Origin: Lachnospiraceae bacterium MA2020 | GTDB taxonomy: Bacteria; Bacillota; Clostridia; Lachnospirales; Lachnospiraceae | Direction of reading: 5' to 3' | NCBI GenBank assembly: GCA_000746015.1 | Contig: JQKK01000003.1 | Span: 226,213 to 290,212, forward strand | DNA: 64,000 nucleotides | Part shown: in pieces, positions 51,681 to 60,376 of the stretch | How positions within the stretch are numbered: the stretch's first letter is position 1 | Layout: each line of letters begins with the position of its first letter | The notes under the pieces: model-generated | The model's input: only the letters and a program-made list of their open reading frames with translations | What the model was told of the DNA's origin: nothing | The model's database searches: none | Made by a program: the position numbers and the translations under genes

Positions 51681-53690
51681 ATGGGAAGATTTATTTACGG
51701 TGGTGACTATAATCCGGAGCAGTGGCTTGACCGTCCGGATATTCTTGAAAAAGATATAGAGATGATGAAAAAGGCTGGTATCAATGAGGCTACTGTTGGA
51801 GTATTTTCATGGGCAATGCTTGAGCCTGAAGAGGGAAAATTTAATTTTGACTGGCTTGAAAAAATAGTAGATAACCTTTATTCCAATGGGATTTCTGTAA
51901 TAATGGCAACACCTTCAGGAGCGAGACCGAGGTGGCTTGCATCAAAATATCCGGAGGTATTGAGAACAACATCAGACGGAAAAAAGTGTATATATGGAGG
52001 CAGACATAATCATTGTCTTACATCAGAAAAATACAGGGAAAAGGTTAGTATAATAGACAGAAAGCTTGCAGAAAAATTTGCAAACCATCCGGCAGTTTTG
52101 TATTGGCATATATCAAATGAGCTCAGCGGAGAGTGCTATTGCGAGAAGTGCAGATCGGCTTTTAGAGAGTATGTAAAGAAAAAGTATGGAACAGTCGATA
52201 GGTTAAATCATGAATACTGGTCTACATTTTGGAGTCATAATTACAACAACTTTGACGAAGTAGAACCACCTATGGAAATAGGAGATGGTGGTGTAAGCGG
52301 CCTTACTTTAGATTGGAAGCGCTTTGTAACACAGATGACGATCGATTTTGTGGAAAATGAGAAAAAGGCACTCAGAGAAGGGGGAGCAAAGCAAGGCGTT
52401 ACAACAAACATGATGTGCGACTTTGATGGTTTGGACTATGGAATGCTTGAAAAGCCACTTGATATCATTTCCTGGGATTCTTATCCTGAGTGGGGTAAAA
52501 CACGTGGAGATTACGAAGAAGCTTTAAGTACCGGCATGTGTCACGATTCGATGAGGTCATACAAAAATAAGCCATTCCTTCTCATGGAGAGCTGTCCGTC
52601 TTCTACAAACTGGCAAAGCGTGAGTCGATTAAAAAGACCTGGACTTTTGAAATGTGCTTCGCTTCAGGCAGTTGGTCATGGTGCAGACAGTGTACAGTAT
52701 TTTCAGATCAGACAGGGCAGAGGGTCATGTGAGAAATTTCATGGTGCAGTAATAGATCATAGCGGAAGAGATGATACGAGAGTATATAAAGAATGCTGCG
52801 AAATAGGTCATATTCTTGATCAGATAAGTGAGATCAGCGGTACTAAAACAGACGCAAAAGTTGCAATTATATATGACACACAGAATCGCTGGGCATTGAA
52901 CGAGACTCAGGGACCGAGAAATATTGATATAGGCTATTCAGAGCTTGTAAGGAAATTTTATAAGGCATTCAAGAATTATGGCATTGATGTGGATGTTATC
53001 GACCAGGATCATTCTTATGATGATTACAGGATACTGGTTGCACCTATGCTTTACAGCATACGTAACAATAATGAGGAAAGAATTGAACGTTTTGTAACTC
53101 ATGGCGGCACACTTATTGCCTCGTATCTGACAGGTGTGGTTAATGAAAATGATCTTTGCCATCTTGGAGAAACACCACATAACCTGTGTGATGTCTTTGG
53201 GATAGTCAGAGAGGAAATAGATGGTCTGTATGATGGTCAGTTTAATACGTTGCAAAGTGTAGATGACCGCTACTGGAAAGGATGCAGAGAGTACAGATGC
53301 GATAAACTCTGTGAGCTTATAGGGACTAAAGGTTCTGAAATACTTATGAAGTATGGACGTGATTTCTATGCCGGTAAAGCAGCCCTGACCAAAAATAAGT
53401 ATGGTGAGGGTGAAGCATATTATCTTGCAGCAAATCCTGAACAGAAAATGCTGGATGAATTTATAAGCAGAGTGGCTGAGTTATGCGGAGTTGAAAGAAT
53501 TTTAAAAACACCTATAGAGGGAGTAGATATTCAAAGCCGCCAGAATGAAAAGTATAGATATATATTTGCAGAGAACTTTAGTGATGATACAGTTTTAATA
53601 GAGGTTGCTGGAGATTCTGAGGTAATATATGGTGATAGTGAGTATATGTTGGAACCATATAATACAATGATCATTAGACAGGTGATATAG
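51681..53690 (+). CDS. GH42 beta-galactosidase
   Basis: Cytosolic glycoside hydrolase of family 42, 669 aa. Starts FIYGGDYNPEQW, typical of the family. The catalytic pair can be assigned: acid/base Glu147 in YWHISNELSG and nucleophile Glu303 in FLLMESCPSSTNWQ. A CYCEKC zinc-like cluster (about 152-157) is present. The C-terminal part holds the trimerisation (about 395-610) and beta domains. No signal peptide, so it acts on sugars imported by the upstream genes, probably short galacto-oligosaccharides; some GH42 enzymes act on alpha-L-arabinopyranosides. Confidence 0.93.
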   Translation: MGRFIYGGDYNPEQWLDRPDILEKDIEMMKKAGINEATVGVFSWAMLEPEEGKFNFDWLEKIVDNLYSNGISVIMATPSGARPRWLASKYPEVLRTTSDGKKCIYGGRHNHCLTSEKYREKVSIIDRKLAEKFANHPAVLYWHISNELSGECYCEKCRSAFREYVKKKYGTVDRLNHEYWSTFWSHNYNNFDEVEPPMEIGDGGVSGLTLDWKRFVTQMTIDFVENEKKALREGGAKQGVTTNMMCDFDGLDYGMLEKPLDIISWDSYPEWGKTRGDYEEALSTGMCHDSMRSYKNKPFLLMESCPSSTNWQSVSRLKRPGLLKCASLQAVGHGADSVQYFQIRQGRGSCEKFHGAVIDHSGRDDTRVYKECCEIGHILDQISEISGTKTDAKVAIIYDTQNRWALNETQGPRNIDIGYSELVRKFYKAFKNYGIDVDVIDQDHSYDDYRILVAPMLYSIRNNNEERIERFVTHGGTLIASYLTGVVNENDLCHLGETPHNLCDVFGIVREEIDGLYDGQFNTLQSVDDRYWKGCREYRCDKLCELIGTKGSEILMKYGRDFYAGKAALTKNKYGEGEAYYLAANPEQKMLDEFISRVAELCGVERILKTPIEGVDIQSRQNEKYRYIFAENFSDDTVLIEVAGDSEVIYGDSEYMLEPYNTMIIRQVI

Positions 53691-53716
53691 GATAATAAAA
53701 GGCTTTTCTCTTATGT

Positions 53717-53758
53717 CGGGCAGGGGGCATTTGCACTCTGCCCGATTATTCATTTTTT
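53717..53758 (+). terminator. Terminator of the GH42 operon
   Basis: CGGGCAG (about 53718-53724) / CTGCCCG (about 53738-53744) with an inner GC pair, followed by ATTATTCATTTTTTAC. Confidence 0.85.
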
Positions 53759-54515
53759 ACTCTGTTATTGCCCATACTCTCGCTGGAAGTCCGGTAGCAC
53801 CTTCAATTCTTGGGTAAGAAACGATAATTATGGAACCGGCAGGTTTAACCTTATCAAGATTTTTGAGCAGTTCTACCTGCAATTTTTCATTTTCAAGTAC
53901 ATATCTTTCGCATATCAGGTCTTCATGCTCTTCGGCAACGGCAGAAGAGTCTGTATCAAGAGTTTCATGTCCGTTAGCAGCGGCATTTCTTACCTTGTAG
54001 ATGTACTCCAAAGCCTCTAATGACCATCCGGGAGCATTTTCCCGTCCCTCTGAATCTATTCCTGAAACAGCGTCTATATCAGGCCATTTCTTATACCAAT
54101 CACTTCTGAGAGCTACGAATGCACCATCAGGAATATCACCATATTGAGCTTCATAAGCTTTTATGTCATCAACTGTAACGGCATATCTGGGATTTTCAGA
54201 AGCCTGCCTTGAGATATCAATTACAACTAAAGGGAAGATCAGGTCATGGACATCATATTTTTCTGAAAGATCCTTACCTTTTGCAAAGTGGCCGGGAAAA
54301 TCGATGTGGGTACCAAATTGTCCGGGGAATTTAAATGTCTGAATAAGACATTCCAGCTCAGGCTTTCCCCAATCCCACACGGTTTTTGCCAGTTCTACAG
54401 ATCCTTCTGGTATTCCGGACCAATATGGACTGTCATTATTGAGTGAGTGAGACAACTCAATCCACTGATAATTTTTTGCCTGTTTTAAGGCTTCCCACAA
54501 CTTGTAATCTGACAT
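53757..54515 (-). CDS. Cyclase-family hydrolase (kynurenine formamidase-like)
   Basis: A 252-aa metal-dependent hydrolase of the cyclase family. Visible metal-site motifs: ELSHSLNNDSPYW at the N-terminus and FGTHIDFPGHFAKG, the family's HxGTHxDxPxHF pattern with Phe in place of the first His. GHETLDTDSS provides a further His/Asp. Members hydrolyse N-formylkynurenine or other amides and lactones; the substrate is open here. No tryptophan-catabolism genes are nearby. AAAGGGG upstream. Convergent with the GH42 gene. Confidence 0.82.
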   Translation of the reverse strand: MSDYKLWEALKQAKNYQWIELSHSLNNDSPYWSGIPEGSVELAKTVWDWGKPELECLIQTFKFPGQFGTHIDFPGHFAKGKDLSEKYDVHDLIFPLVVIDISRQASENPRYAVTVDDIKAYEAQYGDIPDGAFVALRSDWYKKWPDIDAVSGIDSEGRENAPGWSLEALEYIYKVRNAAANGHETLDTDSSAVAEEHEDLICERYVLENEKLQVELLKNLDKVKPAGSIIIVSYPRIEGATGLPARVWAITE

Positions 54516-54679
54516 ACAGAACCCCTTTCTTTGATGAAATAAATAGACTATTTACGACGGAATAGATATTTTTATAAATAATAAGCAATTATTCCTAGTA
54601 TGTCAATAGGAATATCTATAAAATTGACGGTCATTTTCATTATTATTGAATTTGAGGAAGCAGTATCGTATATTAAGAG

Positions 54680-54728
54680 TATAATATGCTTTCTTTTGAC
54701 AATGTATACGGGTTACAAGAAAAAATGA
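54680..54728 (+). pseudogene. Truncated second copy of the 26-residue membrane peptide gene
   Basis: 49 bp match positions 56091-56139 with only two differences, and translate in frame to IICFLLTMYTGYKKK plus stop, the last 15 residues of the intact copy. No start codon or ribosome site precedes it. The two direct copies flank the rpiB-like gene and the DUF5104-like lipoprotein gene. Confidence 0.75.
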
Positions 54729-54761
54729 TACGTGGATAAGGGATTATTTGGAGGTGTTGGA

Positions 54762-55223
54762 ATGAAGATTGCAATGGCAAATGATCATGCAGGAACAGCG
54801 ATGAAGAATGAGATCAAAAAGTATCTGCTGGATAATGGATATGAGGTTGAAGATTTTGGAACTTATGATGAGAACAGCTGCGACTTATCAGATTTTGTAT
54901 ATCCGGCATCACTTGCTGTAGCGAAGGGAGAATGTGACAGGGGCATCTTCTGCGACGGAGTAGGCTATGGCAGTGCGTTGATTGCAAATAAAATCAATGG
55001 ATGTTATGCGGCAGTATGTCAGGATCCACTGTGTGCAACCCTTGCAAGACAGCACACAGATTCAAATATCTTATGCCTTGGTGCAAAGATAATTGGCGGA
55101 CTTATGGCTATGGAAGTTGTAAAGACCTGGCTTAATACAGAACCGTTAATGGAAGATAAACATAGAAGAAGAGTACAGAAAGTATGTGATATAAATGATA
55201 AGCACTGCGTTCCGGTGAAGTGA
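54762..55223 (+). CDS. RpiB/LacAB-family sugar-phosphate isomerase
   Basis: A 153-aa isomerase of the ribose-5-phosphate isomerase B fold. MKIAMANDHAGTAMK at the N-terminus and the C-terminal half fit the family. In the active-site loop the usual ICGTGIG is replaced by FCDGVGYGSALIANK: the catalytic Cys is kept, but the anion-hole loop differs, so the substrate may be a sugar phosphate other than ribose 5-phosphate. The start at 54762 follows TTTGGAGG; a GTG at 54732 is an alternative. Confidence 0.82.
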   Translation: MKIAMANDHAGTAMKNEIKKYLLDNGYEVEDFGTYDENSCDLSDFVYPASLAVAKGECDRGIFCDGVGYGSALIANKINGCYAAVCQDPLCATLARQHTDSNILCLGAKIIGGLMAMEVVKTWLNTEPLMEDKHRRRVQKVCDINDKHCVPVK

Positions 55224-55249
55224 GGTGATATAGGATAATAAGAGCATTT

Positions 55250-55302
55250 GAAAAGCTTCTGCTTGCAATTTTGTATTGTGAGTCAGGGGCTTTTCTTTTA
55301 TA
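55250..55302 (+). terminator. Probable terminator of the rpiB-like gene
   Basis: GAAAAGCTTCTG (55250-55261) pairs imperfectly with CAGGGGCTTTTC (55284-55295), then TTTTATAATTT. Confidence 0.6.
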
Positions 55303-55357
55303 ATTTCAGATAGTTATTATAAATATCAGGATAGAACCTGAGAGGAGCGTTGATCAA

Positions 55358-55945
55358 ATGAAAAAGGCTATAATTGCAATGATTATTATGGCATTATTTT
55401 CTGTATTTATATCTGGGTGTGGTGATGATTTCTATGCGCATTCGGATAAATACGATAAAGAGTATTTTAATAGTCTTATTACAGCGGTGGAAAGCGGTGA
55501 TGAGGATAATATAAAGTCACTTTTTGCTCAAAATGTATGCGAGAATGAGGATGATTTGGAGATTGGAATAGAAGAAATACTTAAACTATACAAAGGAAAG
55601 ATGATTTCATATAAACAATCTGCAGATCAAACAGAGTCTCTTGCAAATGGATATAAGGAAAAATATTCATCATACGAGATTACCACAGATGAGGGTGAGT
55701 ACTACGTTGCATATATTTTTCAAGCTAGTGGAGAAAAGAAAGATATTGGATTCAGACATATCGGAATGTGCAGACTTGAAGATTCATATAATTATGATGT
55801 AAATGTTTCTTATGAGAAAGTAGAAGGTGCATATGCATACTGCGACGAGGAGGCAAAGAAACGCATAAATAATAAACTGTCTGCTGCAGGATTTGATTTT
55901 GAAAAACATAGAAGGGACTTGGAAGATACGACACAATCTGAATAA
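55358..55945 (+). CDS. DUF5104-like lipoprotein
   Basis: A 195-aa lipoprotein. Lipobox ISGC (Cys21). The mature region has YFNSLITAVESGDEDNIKSLF and SYEITTDEGEYYVAYIFQA, which resembles the DUF5104 (NTF2-like) lipoproteins of Firmicutes. Function unknown. GAGAGGAGCG ribosome site. It is followed by the 26-residue membrane peptide gene after 113 bp. Confidence 0.78.
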   Translation: MKKAIIAMIIMALFSVFISGCGDDFYAHSDKYDKEYFNSLITAVESGDEDNIKSLFAQNVCENEDDLEIGIEEILKLYKGKMISYKQSADQTESLANGYKEKYSSYEITTDEGEYYVAYIFQASGEKKDIGFRHIGMCRLEDSYNYDVNVSYEKVEGAYAYCDEEAKKRINNKLSAAGFDFEKHRRDLEDTTQSE

Positions 55946-56058
55946 GTGTAGTGGTATAATTATATCTAATGGTTAAGTGTAACTATTTAGAGTATTTCCC
56001 GGAATTAATGTATATATGCAGGAGATGCACTTAAGTAAAGAAATGGAGGTATTTCTCG

Positions 56059-56139
56059 ATGAAACAGCACAAGTTTTGGGCATGGGCAACTATAATATGT
56101 TTTCTTTTGACAATGTATACGGGTTACAAGAAAAAGTGA
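56059..56139 (+). CDS. 26-residue membrane peptide
   Basis: A short gene with a good ribosome site (GGAGGT 8 bp before the ATG). It encodes MKQHKFWAWATIICFLLTMY followed by TGYKKK: a short basic/aromatic start, one membrane helix and a basic end. I recall very similar peptides (HKFWAW...YTGYKxK) in other Lachnospiraceae, so it is likely a real conserved family of unknown role. A truncated copy of its second half occurs at 54680. Confidence 0.75.
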   Translation: MKQHKFWAWATIICFLLTMYTGYKKK

Positions 56140-56158
56140 CATTTGGGGAATGGATTAA

Positions 56159-56488
56159 ATGATAAATAATCGTGAAGAATGGGCAAGAAGCAAGGACGAG
56201 CTTGTTGAGGCGGTAAGAAGCCTTGGATTTCCTGATGAGTTGGGAGAACAGATTGCAAAGCAACTTGGAAGTCCAAAGGCAATGAGCAGAATGATGGCAT
56301 ATCTTTACAATGTCAAACCTCGCAGTGCTGAGCTGATAGTGGATGAAATGCTTGCTATATGCAGTGAGATAGCTGTATGGAAAGCCAAAAAAGAAAGTGA
56401 AGAAGCCAATGCCAGATACAATGAGATGCTGTATTATGGCTTGGGAAGTTCTGAAGAAAACAACAATTACAAGAATGGCAAAGGTTAG
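56159..56488 (+). CDS. Unknown helical protein, 109 aa
   Basis: Not assigned to a characterised family. The N-terminal 75 residues are predicted helical (ELVEAVRSLGFPDELGEQIAKQLGSPKAMSRMMAYLYNV; ELIVDEMLAICSEIAVWKAKK) and the tail is polar. There is no signal peptide. It begins 19 bp after the 26-residue gene and is followed 6 bp later by the broken TIGR04076-like gene, so they probably share a transcript. Confidence 0.65.
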   Translation: MINNREEWARSKDELVEAVRSLGFPDELGEQIAKQLGSPKAMSRMMAYLYNVKPRSAELIVDEMLAICSEIAVWKAKKESEEANARYNEMLYYGLGSSEENNNYKNGKG

Positions 56489-56494
56489 GACTAA

Positions 56495-56806
56495 ATGAAG
56501 AAAGTTCGTATAACTGTGAAAAAGATTGCTCGTTACGATGATCTTATAGCAGAGTTTGAAAATCCGATAGAGCACGCCTGTGAGATGCAGCTTGGATAGA
56601 CTTTCATATGCAATGGATGGGAGAAACCACAAGACTTCTGCGCTAGTGCGTGGGACACTGTCTCTCCGTTTGTCATGACCTTGGCACACGGTGGTGAGAA
56701 TTTCTATGATGGATGGATGAAGAATCCGAAATCGGCTATGATATCCTGTAACGATGGTTTTAGACCGGTAAGTTTCCTGTTGGAAACTTTGGACGAGGAG
56801 GCATAA
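56495..56806 (+). pseudogene. TIGR04076-like gene interrupted by one in-frame amber codon
   Basis: The frame from ATG 56495 to TAA 56804-56806 (104 codons) is open apart from TAG at codon 35 (56597-56599). The parts MKKVRITVKKIARYDDLIAE, CEMQLG*TFICNGWEKPQDF, CASAWDTVSPFVMTLAHGGE and SCNDGFRPVSFLLETLDEEA together match the TIGR04076 family in order and without a frameshift. Family members have a polar residue, often Gln, at the stop position, so CAG to TAG is a likely single change. Either a recent pseudogene or a read-through case. Confidence 0.75.
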
Positions 56807-56877
56807 AATATACCATATTTTCCTATGTGTTGCGCAAGATTATCATGAGTGAGTATAAAATGATGGAGGTGTTTAAG

Positions 56878-57438
56878 ATGAGCAGAAAAGATTTTGGAGC
56901 AAAGCCGTTTAGCTATCCGCAGCCGGTATGGATCATTGCGACATATGATGAAAATGGCAAGCCGAATGCAATGAATGCTGCATGGGGCGGTATAAGTGAG
57001 GCAAATGAGATTTCGGTATGTCTTTCCGTAAGCCACAAAACATGTAAGAATTTTGAGAAAACCGGAGCATTCACAATAAGTATGGCTGATGCGGATCATG
57101 TTGCTGGATGCGACTATGTTGGAATTGCTTCGGGAAATAATGATGAGGACAAATTTGCAAAGGCAGGATTCACGGCAACCAAGAGTGAAAATATCAATGC
57201 TCCTATCATTAATGAGCTTGCGGTATGTCTTGAGTGCAAGGTTAAGAGTTATGATCACGACAGCTGCATACTTAAGGGTGAAATTGTAAATGTGAGCGTT
57301 GATGAAGCTGCACTTACAGACGGAAAAGTTGATGTAAACAAGGTAAAGCCAATAACATTTGATCCGTTCAATAATGCATATCATGTAGTAGGAGAAAAGG
57401 TAGGCGATGCCTGGAGTACGGGAAAATCGCTAATGTGA
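56878..57438 (+). CDS. Flavin reductase family protein (flavoredoxin-like)
   Basis: A 186-aa FMN-binding split-barrel protein. KPFSYPQPVWIIATYDENGKPNAMNAAWGGI is the typical N-terminal FMN region, followed by SHKTCKNFEKTGAFTISMA. The start at 56878 is set by GGAGGT; the open frame to 56827 has no ribosome site. Such proteins pass electrons via FMN in anaerobes; the partner is not evident. A terminator follows. Confidence 0.88.
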   Translation: MSRKDFGAKPFSYPQPVWIIATYDENGKPNAMNAAWGGISEANEISVCLSVSHKTCKNFEKTGAFTISMADADHVAGCDYVGIASGNNDEDKFAKAGFTATKSENINAPIINELAVCLECKVKSYDHDSCILKGEIVNVSVDEAALTDGKVDVNKVKPITFDPFNNAYHVVGEKVGDAWSTGKSLM

Positions 57439-57525
57439 TGTGTTTATATTTTAGAATGGTAATTTCGACAATTGCACATAAAATATGCCTAATGTGCTTT
57501 GATTAGATATTCATATAGTTATATT

Positions 57526-57560
57526 AAATGGGACTATCATGGTAATAGCCCCATTTTTTT
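57526..57560 (+). terminator. Terminator of the flavin reductase gene
   Basis: AAATGGG / CCCATTT with inner CTAT / ATAG (57526-57556), then a T-run. The rest of the gap to 57773 is very AT-rich and holds a repeated ATTTGCAG (about 57674 and 57706), but no gene. Confidence 0.85.
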
Positions 57561-57772
57561 GTTTTAAAAGGCACATAAAAAAGTACAGATATAATTGATC
57601 ATATATGTTTATTGTATAGTAAAATTATATATAAGTTGTTTAAATTTCGAAAAAAGAAAAATAACTGGCGCTAATTTGCAGAGGTATGCATTTATTGTGT
57701 ATGCAATTTGCAGTATTCTAAAGGTAAGAAGCCTAATGAGTTTGAATTTATATATCGGAAAAGGTGGCAATT

Positions 57773-60376
57773 ATGATTAAGGAAAAACAGTGGTTTAATA
57801 TTTTTATTATTATAGGAATAATGTTTTTAGTATTCTTTGGAAAAAAAGAAGTCGTATATGCTGATTCAATTTCTACAAAAGTTGAAGTTAGTTGTTCTTC
57901 TTATGAAATGTCTGAAAAAAACCCATATAAGTATGATGATTTAGATATAACTGACAAGATGTCATTTGGATTAAAGTCATTAGGCAAATTATATGTTTGT
58001 GGTAAAGATATTTCGCAAAAATCATTTAATGGTATAGATGCATATGGTGTTTCGGGAAATGCATCATTAGTATACTCGTTTGATCAGTCTGTTGTTAATG
58101 CTTCAGATGATAAATGGCATTTGGTAAAAGACAAGACAAAAAAAGTGAATGGAAAGAAGCTGGACAGTAATATACTTGGTGGAGTAATACTTATAGAAAA
58201 GTCATATAGTGGGGATAATTATGTAAATGTTGGAAGTCCTATCTGCGATTATTTCAACACAAATAAATCAAGTAATCAGATATGCACTATAGCTGGAAAT
58301 GATATCTCAAAAGGTGTTTACTATAGGATTACCTTGGCATATAAAACCGGGAAAAAGAATAAGGATTTTCCTTGGAATACTAAGTATTTAAGACATGTTG
58401 AGAAATATGATTTTTATATTGTTGAGAATAGTGGAATTATATCTATTCATAATCTTTCGGCTGATGAGGAATTGATTAAGTATAAGGATTATTCACAAGA
58501 ATTATTGAGGCATGGTGAAACGCTAGAAGATAACTCCGTTACTAGAGATGGTTTCGAAATAGAATCATTTGCCTCATCATATTCTGTTTCTGTTCAAAAA
58601 GATAACGGCAAGCCTGTATTAATAAAATCTGGAGAAAGATTTACTGAAGATGGCAAGTATAAGATTAAAGTAAGGACAAAAATTGGTAAGGAAATTACTA
58701 AAACAGTATATGTTTTTAAAGGAAGCGAGGATAAAGGATACTCTACATATTTTGGTGCCGGATTGGTTCAGGCCGAGCGTGTGTTTAGAAATGATAGTGT
58801 TCCGACATATGCTAGAGGTGGAAGGATACATATTCATAAAGTAGACGATAGTATACCGATTCTTTATGGAACAGTGAAGATGGTAAGCGATAATAAAGCC
58901 ATATACTCGTTAGATGGGACGCGAAGTGAGCAGGCAGTATCTCTCTATCCTGGAGAATATATTGTTGACCTTTATAATGGAAAACAGAATGTAGCCGGAT
59001 CTTTTTATCATTATATCTTTAAGTTTAATGTTATCGATGAGGAGTCTGCTCCGTATGTAAATTATCATGAACTTTCAGAGACTCAGCAGTTAGAAGATTT
59101 ACAATCTAAGCATTATGAAGTGGTATATAAGACTAATCGTGGTGGTTATGTTTATGTTTGTTTTTCCATAGATTCTTATGATGATGCGTTGAAATATGCC
59201 CGTGAAATAGAGGGACGTTATGTTGAAACGGTATCGGGTAATGAAGGTGGATGGTATTATAAATCAGAAAAGAACCCCAATAGAAAAGTAAAGTATTATG
59301 ATGAAATAGAATTAACTAAGATAAGAGAATATTACGCAAAAAAGAACATTGAAATTAATTATTTTAATCCATTAGATGAATTTACTTATAGAACATATGA
59401 TAATAATCTTTTGGATTGCCTTGAAGACTTAAATATAAGTGACAGTATTAAGGTATTCCCATCCCATGAGGAGAAGAATAAGCTAACTGATAGAGCACCT
59501 TATCTTAATAATTTTAAATTTATTCAAGCTTCAAAATATGATGTAGTGAATGTTAGAGTAAAAAACACGAGCACTGACGAAATGACTGATATAAAGTTCG
59601 GTGTTTCGGTGGATAAACAGTTAAAAGAAACGTCAAAGTATCGCATTATAGAGACGAATTTATATGGTAGATCAAAAGAGTATGATGCAATATATATGAA
59701 TGAATGTCAAACAAGATCAAGATGGGTTGTTGAAAAGGATAATCAGAAAAGAATAGTAGATATAACTCCTGATATGGTTAGCAATAACAGCATTATTAGT
59801 ATTGATGCGGATTCGGTGTATGTGTCTGAAATTTATAACATATATGATAAATGGGCAATTGTTACCATTAAAGCTCCGAAAGTATATAGTTCTGAAATAA
59901 AATGCTTAGCTGCAGAATTTAAGAATATAGAGCTAAATAAAGGTGGAACTTATGAGATATCTTTTATAGACAGAATCGGAAATTCATATAAGATGAACCT
60001 GAATATATCAGGCAACAAAGAGTACAGCAATAAAAATGATTTCACTAGTAGCTATACAGAGTTATACAACAAAATATATATGAATAATATGGATGAGAGG
60101 GAAGATTATACGGAACTTCCTCTATTAGTCTCAGATAACGAAACTATAGGTTCTGATGACATGTATAATACAAACGACGCTTATGAAACAAATGAGAAAA
60201 ACGTAGAAGATAAAGCAAATAAATCTAAGAATGATGAAGGAAATCATAATGAGAAGAAGCGTAATCCTGTGGTCATAGTATTCGTTGTGATTGCAGCATT
60301 AATCTTTGTTTTTGTATTAAAAAAAGGCAAAACTGCTAAGAATGAGGAGGTACATAAGGATGAAAAGAACAAATAA
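57773..60376 (+). CDS. Large membrane-anchored ectodomain protein, unrecognised (867 aa)
   Basis: N-terminal signal segment (WFNIFIIIGIMFLVFFG, ending VVYAD), an ectodomain of about 800 residues, and a C-terminal membrane helix (NPVVIVFVVIAALIFVFVL) with a basic tail. The ectodomain is beta-rich with Ig-like traces (FTEDGKYKIKVRTKIGKEITKTVYVF; YEISFIDRIGNSYKMNLNIS). I recognise no enzyme motif. It overlaps the lipoprotein toxin gene by 17 bp, so the two are coupled. It may present or release the toxin. Composition is far more AT-rich than upstream genes, with codons such as ATA, TTA and AAT common: a sign of transfer. The ATG at 57773 follows AAGGTGG. Confidence 0.75.
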   Translation: MIKEKQWFNIFIIIGIMFLVFFGKKEVVYADSISTKVEVSCSSYEMSEKNPYKYDDLDITDKMSFGLKSLGKLYVCGKDISQKSFNGIDAYGVSGNASLVYSFDQSVVNASDDKWHLVKDKTKKVNGKKLDSNILGGVILIEKSYSGDNYVNVGSPICDYFNTNKSSNQICTIAGNDISKGVYYRITLAYKTGKKNKDFPWNTKYLRHVEKYDFYIVENSGIISIHNLSADEELIKYKDYSQELLRHGETLEDNSVTRDGFEIESFASSYSVSVQKDNGKPVLIKSGERFTEDGKYKIKVRTKIGKEITKTVYVFKGSEDKGYSTYFGAGLVQAERVFRNDSVPTYARGGRIHIHKVDDSIPILYGTVKMVSDNKAIYSLDGTRSEQAVSLYPGEYIVDLYNGKQNVAGSFYHYIFKFNVIDEESAPYVNYHELSETQQLEDLQSKHYEVVYKTNRGGYVYVCFSIDSYDDALKYAREIEGRYVETVSGNEGGWYYKSEKNPNRKVKYYDEIELTKIREYYAKKNIEINYFNPLDEFTYRTYDNNLLDCLEDLNISDSIKVFPSHEEKNKLTDRAPYLNNFKFIQASKYDVVNVRVKNTSTDEMTDIKFGVSVDKQLKETSKYRIIETNLYGRSKEYDAIYMNECQTRSRWVVEKDNQKRIVDITPDMVSNNSIISIDADSVYVSEIYNIYDKWAIVTIKAPKVYSSEIKCLAAEFKNIELNKGGTYEISFIDRIGNSYKMNLNISGNKEYSNKNDFTSSYTELYNKIYMNNMDEREDYTELPLLVSDNETIGSDDMYNTNDAYETNEKNVEDKANKSKNDEGNHNEKKRNPVVIVFVVIAALIFVFVLKKGKTAKNEEVHKDEKNK

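Noticed and set aside
56090..57384. Minus-strand frames of about 200 codons over 56.1-57.4 kb
   Set aside because: They lie opposite genes with clear families and ribosome sites and show no coding features.
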